Shown here: positions 40,601-42,969 of the stretch, piece by piece
Layout: each line of letters begins with the position of its first letter
Numbering within the stretch: the first letter of the stretch is position 1
Origin: a virus
DNA length: 42,969 nt
Virus record (IMG/VR): IMGVR_UViG_3300037226_000114
Location: 1 to 42,969 of that record
Direction: 5' to 3' (one strand)
Made by a program: the position numbers and the translations under genes
Notes under the pieces: generated by a model
The model's database searches: none
Told to the model about the DNA's origin: nothing
Seen by the model: the letters and a program-made list of their open reading frames with translations, nothing else

Positions 40601-42969
40601 GGACATGACTGTTAATCGGCTGCTGGCCGAGGTGGTCGGGCCGGCGAAGTCGGTGTGGGAAAAATCGCGCGACCTGCAGGAGATCGGGTTGACGCCCGAA
40701 CAACTCGACACGCGCGTCACGCAGCGGGTGCTCAACGAGCTGCTGCGCAATCCGGCGACGGAATCGTTCGTGCGCGGCAAGGAGCAGGCGGTCGCGCAGG
40801 CGCTGCGGGCCCACATCGACGCGGAAGAAAAAGCCTCGGCGTTCTTCAATGGCATCAACCGCGAGCACGGGCTGGGGGTGCGCGACGAGCGGATCATCGT
40901 TCCGAAAGCCAACGGCGACGAGGCAGTCGGCATTCGCGACAGCCTGCCCGTGGGGCCGAAAACCTTCGCCAGCCGGGGCAGCTCGATCATCGGACGGGCC
41001 TACCGCGTTATGCGCAGCATGGGGTGGGGCACTTTCAAGGACGACATGCCGCGGCTGGTGGCCGCCTACAAGCAGGGCGGCGCCGCGGCGCTCGACCAGG
41101 CGATGGCGAAGTATGTCAACGAGCAGGTCGCCGGCGATTTCGTCGGGGCGATGGCCACGACCGACACGTACTCGAGCTTCGATGCGCCTGTGCTTTCCGA
41201 TGGCATCACCAAGCCGGAAGCCGATCCGGTGCGCGCGGCGCAGGCGTGGCGCGCCAGCCAGGGCAGCGTGGGCAAGTTCATCGACGCCTTGTACGCCGCG
41301 CACAACGGGACCGGCGATCGCACGGCCTTCGCGGAGCAAACGCTGACGCGGCTGAACGACTACTTCACGGCGCTTTCGCGGCATCTGCCGCAGGACGTCA
41401 CCGGCATGTCTCCCGACGATCTTTCGTTCCTCAGCTCGAACGCGATGATCGACGCCCGCGTGCTCGACCGTTGGCCCACCCTCTGGCGCGAATACCATTC
41501 CTTCGACCATGAGACCACGCGCTCGATGGTGAAGCGCACGGCCGCACAAATTGCCTTCGGTCGCGACACGAAGAATCTCGCCGAGATGTGGACGACGATG
41601 GAGCGGGAAATCGGCGGGACGCGCGATGCCCACAACTCCATCATCGACCGCGGCACGCGGCAGGGGCTGGGCGGCAAGGCGCTCGATCAGTTCGTCGAGA
41701 ATGATTATGTGCAACGGCTGGGCGCTCAGGGCAAGGCGGAGTATGCGCGCGTCGAACGGCTGGTCAGCCTGGCGCCGGAAGTGGCCAGCGCAAAGAAAGA
41801 CCTGCAGACGTATTTCACCCAGCACCTGGGCACGAACGACGCGGCGCGGTTCGCGGAGACGGCCGCGCGCACGGTGGCGTTCGGGATGCTGAACAACCCC
41901 GGCACGAGCCTCAACATCCTCTCGCACTTGTTCGGTCCGGTGATGCAAGGCGGCGTGAGCCGGGAGACGATGCGGCAGGTGTTGAACAACTGGCGCTACA
42001 CCGGTGAAGGCGTGGCGGGCAGCCTGGCGCAGGCGGTGGGCATCGACCTGCTGACGAGCTCGCGGCTGCACAACCTCTACAACGCGGAAGGCTACACCGA
42101 CGCCGCGACCGCCCTGCAATATATCAGCCGCACGGAAGACGGACTGCGGAGCGATTTGACGCCCGCCGAGAGTCACGAGACCGGCGCCGCCACGAGGGCG
42201 CTGCAACTCTTCACGCGTACGATTAGCTTCGGCATCACGCCAAAAGGCGAGGCATCGCGCTTCACGGCGTTTCGGCCGCTCGCTCCGTTCGCGCAGATCG
42301 CGCCCGAGATGTTGCGCGCGAGCACCCTCTCGACCTGGCGGCGGGTCGAAAGCATGGTGCAGAGCGGACTCGACCATTTCGCGCAGCATCCGGCCGATGC
42401 CAGCGATCCCAATTTCAAGCTGACGGCGGACGTGCTCAAGCTGAAGGGCGCGGAGCACGCGACCTTCGAACAGTTGCGCCGCCGGCTGGGCGAAGGCTAC
42501 GGGCTCGACCTGACGGCGCTGGCGCGAGAGGCGTTGGACCGGCAGGCCGGACCGCGCGATCAGAACGCTCTGCTCTCGAAGACGAGCCGGGCGATCGTGC
42601 AAGGCTTCGTCGCGAACGAACTCGTGCTGGAAAGCAACCTCGCGACGATGACGCCGAAGGCCCGCACGAGCGGGTTCATGCGGTTCACGCTGCCGTTGTA
42701 CGGGTGGTTCCTGCGGCGCACGATGCAACTCTCGCGCACGGGGCTCACGCCGGACGACCGATACCAAAGCATGGCGATCGCACGCGGCCTCGGTTCCTTG
42801 GGCGTGATGTGCGCGGCCGGCCTTGGCATGGGGCTGCTCCTCGACGAGTACCACGACAAGGTGGTGGGTCGGAAACGGAATCTGCGCAGCGTGGCAAGCC
42901 TACCTTCTGACCTGGCTCAAGGCAAGATGGGCGAGGCCGGGCTGACCATGCTCGAGAACGTTAATCGCG
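34608..42969 (+). CDS. Giant polyvalent / ejection-type protein, 3' end beyond window
   Basis: The frame from ATG 34608 stays open to the window edge: at least 2787 codons, partial. Visible parts: an N-terminal helical start (LVEQLRRAYPDK); Gly/Ala-rich hydrophobic segments at ~157-206 and ~309-331; a tandem 32-residue repeat at 371-434; disordered linkers; HExxH (VIHEATH, His1080 to His1084), the zincin metallopeptidase motif; a BECR (barnase/EndoU-like) nuclease-type region at ~1305-1390 (GLGHILARR; SLARHGQRETWVITSF); long helical stretches; and a hydrophobic segment near the visible end (GLGSLGVMCAAGLGMGLLL). This matches the published idea of polyvalent proteins delivered with phage DNA to blunt host defences. 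Domain names are by eye. Confidence 0.85.
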   Translation, partial: MANTLVEQLRRAYPDKTAGASDAELTDFMARSFEARGDLPQILTQYPDFHADLQDARVADSSITREAGARLKAGVVDRLPATAESLLALGADAASREELMQAMGLDEPLAKAGAALRGRAKQNLQAAEETISAAGGRAVPRLSDIRASHPVSDFMRFAIPTAAESAPSMGLLLGSSIAAGAAAGPEAALPVLAAGSIAQGMGDEYANVGLGEGVDRDKAIQSALLAGTGEGLLNMLPEVGPLQKIFRGAAGSKVAEILGRAGGLQGAASGAIKNALIGGATAPLQEALKIAAEEEVSGKPISGDEIASRLVNAAGTGAIIAAPLGAAFGSLPGPKTEPLQVGTEPAGAHIPGPQEGSIPSPAPIALDPNAGLTTAVDEGVGGPTPVDQLLYRNRAARMQPDAGLTTAVDEGVGGPTPVDDLLYRSRGETAPGSSNVVATEEPTHAIQEQSPDALPIREQPEGGEGIRLGDQQGTNEAAAGAREVQQPEPAQGATPGAAQDLQPVAPVFQRVEQGEAALPSVEYWKLPSGEVVSRATAERMGVQLPERPAAVAESATAEAPKLPLIADFEPKRIAKTTSNDLAGDQKRGGLYAIAIEKDGVVEVRNVYERKDGTRTVENIGTEGKRTGRSLDALKKAGWTVRMGPFQLAEQTPHLNLSMTPEQFDAQVADSRGLHDTVTQAINDGRGDIVVEQALKATDPKAWQAVELMQSLITDTTGTDRSRVLQGLATPIDSVASRDSLRASAAIKKLSDMTAGKLLRTRDGKIFGLFTPDQWNEFTAAVAEPKPSEETGRGAPLTTAEELLLRKFSKDGDWNAARKDFVKWGQSISDLGTATQVGKEAFAGKGRGAVRNVEESGEGVSDQLSGGDLRSETETVPLSSSEGQAARRGLLESYGIGGDAVESALAEMRDYETLTRDDVTDILTHGPEFEPFRQQLRSEGGTADDVARVIDTLLSLHEQPTGSPIRGTDVRSENEAGGSSPAEEGVLHPPGRSADETRRSQPAAQDRRGLQSDSEITRQVAEADAALRDAGVPVEAIQMAEDSVSEFVRQTGGSFDPRRGIRVVRASLAQPTALDLAVVIHEATHALFPSLSDDVRAGVARAVDRLWESDKIPDNNLSLQNPDPAVRMQERLAVLMEGEGIHPGQAKDMASRAVRFVKDLYFQMARAVTAAMGFTDTADAFALRYTRNRLDGLLNGDFAPQSLVNALGGRPLTWPEKAMMLPGIGKTVGRALNGAMTWAPKVPDTAEALAYNLDMAFSRPPPTEAEANLRKGVDAVNAILADNTKVLRGAMYRPEVGSITLEWGNPGDPAKSFRGGFGLGHILARRAVVGGVDPATVIANLVETIAYGDASAPYGGEGDTRVKIDDGTNSVVLSLARHGQRETWVITSFDKNASVTGESGKSVPSPKTTQGGRAFSPADLVAVTDKLRMEPRLRAVKAMEPLFSRPLPAAIGAVDNPANAINRDVATINHAIDVEGLVERTITGLPDLARAAAAAGRRPGEWFRGLFRFEDPNALKAQALSRLDPTTQQPVQGANPGQTFGDFAAASNAEPAKIHAYQAARARLQTLSGRLVEDQHDLGPLQNKRQAMQQGFLQAHKDYLNAEGLTSLVHQGVREILVRERRMADSTGKQVGVVMQQLRELDSRQAEMLDRDYAPVFKKLFAGSELRGRNLFDLLDQMVNEANVDFHGQKVTEIRQKLAERVAAGMASPEMGMLLNATPESRALLATVVAYGKTHADVLLQIERRRGKNVAERLALQQQLDDVLKTRDITNQAVRDLPKTAKLEERARLIYGQKKQQIRAINEHIQDRQTRIAAAEAGIPIYQTALESLQKDIGGGAVPEYTYGNGMAYPVPTQNAKGGFDLVPHELSLDSTQGITDRKTIDQHLDQMTRWLGMKERANELDGSYYNVKGARDELAKFALGFESDLRTTQSWIRNNIFLPVGAKVAATGLPVARKIEQMFNRMTGAHKEMDAAGEKLATASVRTRDALVGVLNRGRKTPDMTVNRLLAEVVGPAKSVWEKSRDLQEIGLTPEQLDTRVTQRVLNELLRNPATESFVRGKEQAVAQALRAHIDAEEKASAFFNGINREHGLGVRDERIIVPKANGDEAVGIRDSLPVGPKTFASRGSSIIGRAYRVMRSMGWGTFKDDMPRLVAAYKQGGAAALDQAMAKYVNEQVAGDFVGAMATTDTYSSFDAPVLSDGITKPEADPVRAAQAWRASQGSVGKFIDALYAAHNGTGDRTAFAEQTLTRLNDYFTALSRHLPQDVTGMSPDDLSFLSSNAMIDARVLDRWPTLWREYHSFDHETTRSMVKRTAAQIAFGRDTKNLAEMWTTMEREIGGTRDAHNSIIDRGTRQGLGGKALDQFVENDYVQRLGAQGKAEYARVERLVSLAPEVASAKKDLQTYFTQHLGTNDAARFAETAARTVAFGMLNNPGTSLNILSHLFGPVMQGGVSRETMRQVLNNWRYTGEGVAGSLAQAVGIDLLTSSRLHNLYNAEGYTDAATALQYISRTEDGLRSDLTPAESHETGAATRALQLFTRTISFGITPKGEASRFTAFRPLAPFAQIAPEMLRASTLSTWRRVESMVQSGLDHFAQHPADASDPNFKLTADVLKLKGAEHATFEQLRRRLGEGYGLDLTALAREALDRQAGPRDQNALLSKTSRAIVQGFVANELVLESNLATMTPKARTSGFMRFTLPLYGWFLRRTMQLSRTGLTPDDRYQSMAIARGLGSLGVMCAAGLGMGLLLDEYHDKVVGRKRNLRSVASLPSDLAQGKMGEAGLTMLENVNR
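35718..35857 (+). repeat. 96-bp-period in-frame tandem duplication
   Basis: A perfect 44-bp repeat at 35718-35761 and 35814-35857, period 96 bp (32 codons). Both units encode GLTTAVDEGVGGPTPVD followed by LLYR. Near-identity at DNA level shows a recent duplication within the giant gene's linker. Confidence 0.9.
35938..36120 (+). CDS. Nested small gene (MPFKSKAQ-type), +1 frame inside the giant gene
   Basis: 60 residues, wholly inside the giant gene in its +1 frame. It begins MPFKSKAQTRYLFANNP and continues KVAKEFASET and KRLPEHV, a pattern I recognise from small conserved proteins of many tailed phages (M-P-F-x-S-K-A-Q-R-R-Y-F-A, then EFA and LPEHV), function unknown to me. A strong ribosome site (GGAGG) lies 9 nt before the ATG. 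The giant frame here reads as a Gln/Pro/Glu-rich linker, so it tolerates the overlap. Dual coding is the simplest reading. Confidence 0.75.
   Translation: MPFKSKAQTRYLFANNPKVAKEFASETSKAQMKRLPEHVKSSSPSQHKVQHLGPHKIFNR
37474..37665 (+). CDS. Second nested small ORF in the giant gene
   Basis: 63 residues in the same +1 frame as the 35938 gene. MNNPQDHQFAELMYGRKM and KPAEVAQRKKAYFTRRAAQL form a basic, helical, protein-like sequence. In the giant frame the same DNA encodes a Ser/Gly/Pro/Gln-rich linker (PTGSPIRGTDV). No ribosome site is evident, so it is less certain than the first nested gene. No family recognised. Confidence 0.5.
   Translation: MNNPQDHQFAELMYGRKMKPAEVAQRKKAYFTRRAAQLMKRAAANPLPKTAADSNPTPKSPAK

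Noticed and set aside
38799-42854. 1351-codon open frame on the - strand opposite the giant gene
   Set aside because: It is in exact codon register with the + strand gene, so G+C-rich third positions suppress stops. Its protein is His/Arg/Leu-rich with no domain, while the + frame has recognisable motifs.
1-42969. CRISPR array, IS element or transposase
   Set aside because: No regularly spaced short repeats with unique spacers and no transposase-like protein were seen. The repeats found are coding duplications, dyads or att-flanking sites.

Overview
The window is a contiguous piece of a tailed double-stranded DNA phage genome (Caudoviricetes), G+C rich and densely coded, almost all of it on the + strand. 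It starts near or inside one gene and ends inside another, so it is not a complete genome. The tail proteins look podovirus-like: a connector-type protein followed by a beta-propeller nozzle-type protein, then DNA-ejection-type proteins, with no tail tube, sheath or tape measure seen. A tyrosine integrase next to a tRNA 3'-end fragment marks it as temperate or derived from a temperate phage. The host cannot be fixed from the sequence. A G+C-rich bacterium with a leucine-type tRNA ending in CGCCCGC-ACCA is implied. The SSB recalls verrucomicrobial SSBs, which is only an impression.

Layout. (1) 1-3114: a + strand early cluster with a Pro/Ala/Lys-rich protein, a coiled-coil protein, a tiny membrane protein, a DEDDh exonuclease and a small HTH-like protein. 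(2) 3005-4126: the integrase on the - strand, converging on cluster 1. Its start faces a short divergent region with tandem TGGGAAC repeats and the putative attP. (3) 4187-12871: replication and recombination genes, many joined by 4-bp ATGA or GTGA overlaps: a zinc-finger protein, a UDG-like protein, a Cas4/RecB-type (DUF2800-like) nuclease, two Cys-rich proteins (one HNH-like), RusA, an SF2 helicase, a DnaB-N/RepA-type ATPase and SSB. No DNA polymerase, primase, lysis gene or lysogeny repressor was recognised. (4) 12907-22994: packaging and head genes: candidate small terminase, large terminase, four small proteins, portal, scaffold candidate and major capsid protein. The capsid gene sits between two strong terminators. 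(5) 23095-31521: neck, tail and ejection genes, with a fibre-like protein and a GNAT. (6) 31524-34247: an unusual trio of ATP-grasp enzyme, HTH protein and metallophosphoesterase, followed back-to-back by a lone - strand gene. (7) 34608 to the end: one uninterrupted reading frame of at least 2787 codons, a giant polyvalent/ejection-type protein with an HExxH site and a barnase/EndoU-like (BECR) region. Two small genes are nested out of frame in its linker segments.

The most notable regulatory feature is a 22-bp dyad of form GTAAGGGC-N6-GCCCTTAC. It occurs five times (15525, 21271, 23066, 29012, 34583), each time 1-13 nt before the start codon of the first gene of a structural block, and none of those starts has a Shine-Dalgarno sequence. 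Other genes in the window do have good ones. The dyad is a strong candidate for a phage-specific late operator/promoter or a translational control hairpin.

All functions are inferred from sequence motifs and gene order by eye. No database search was run.
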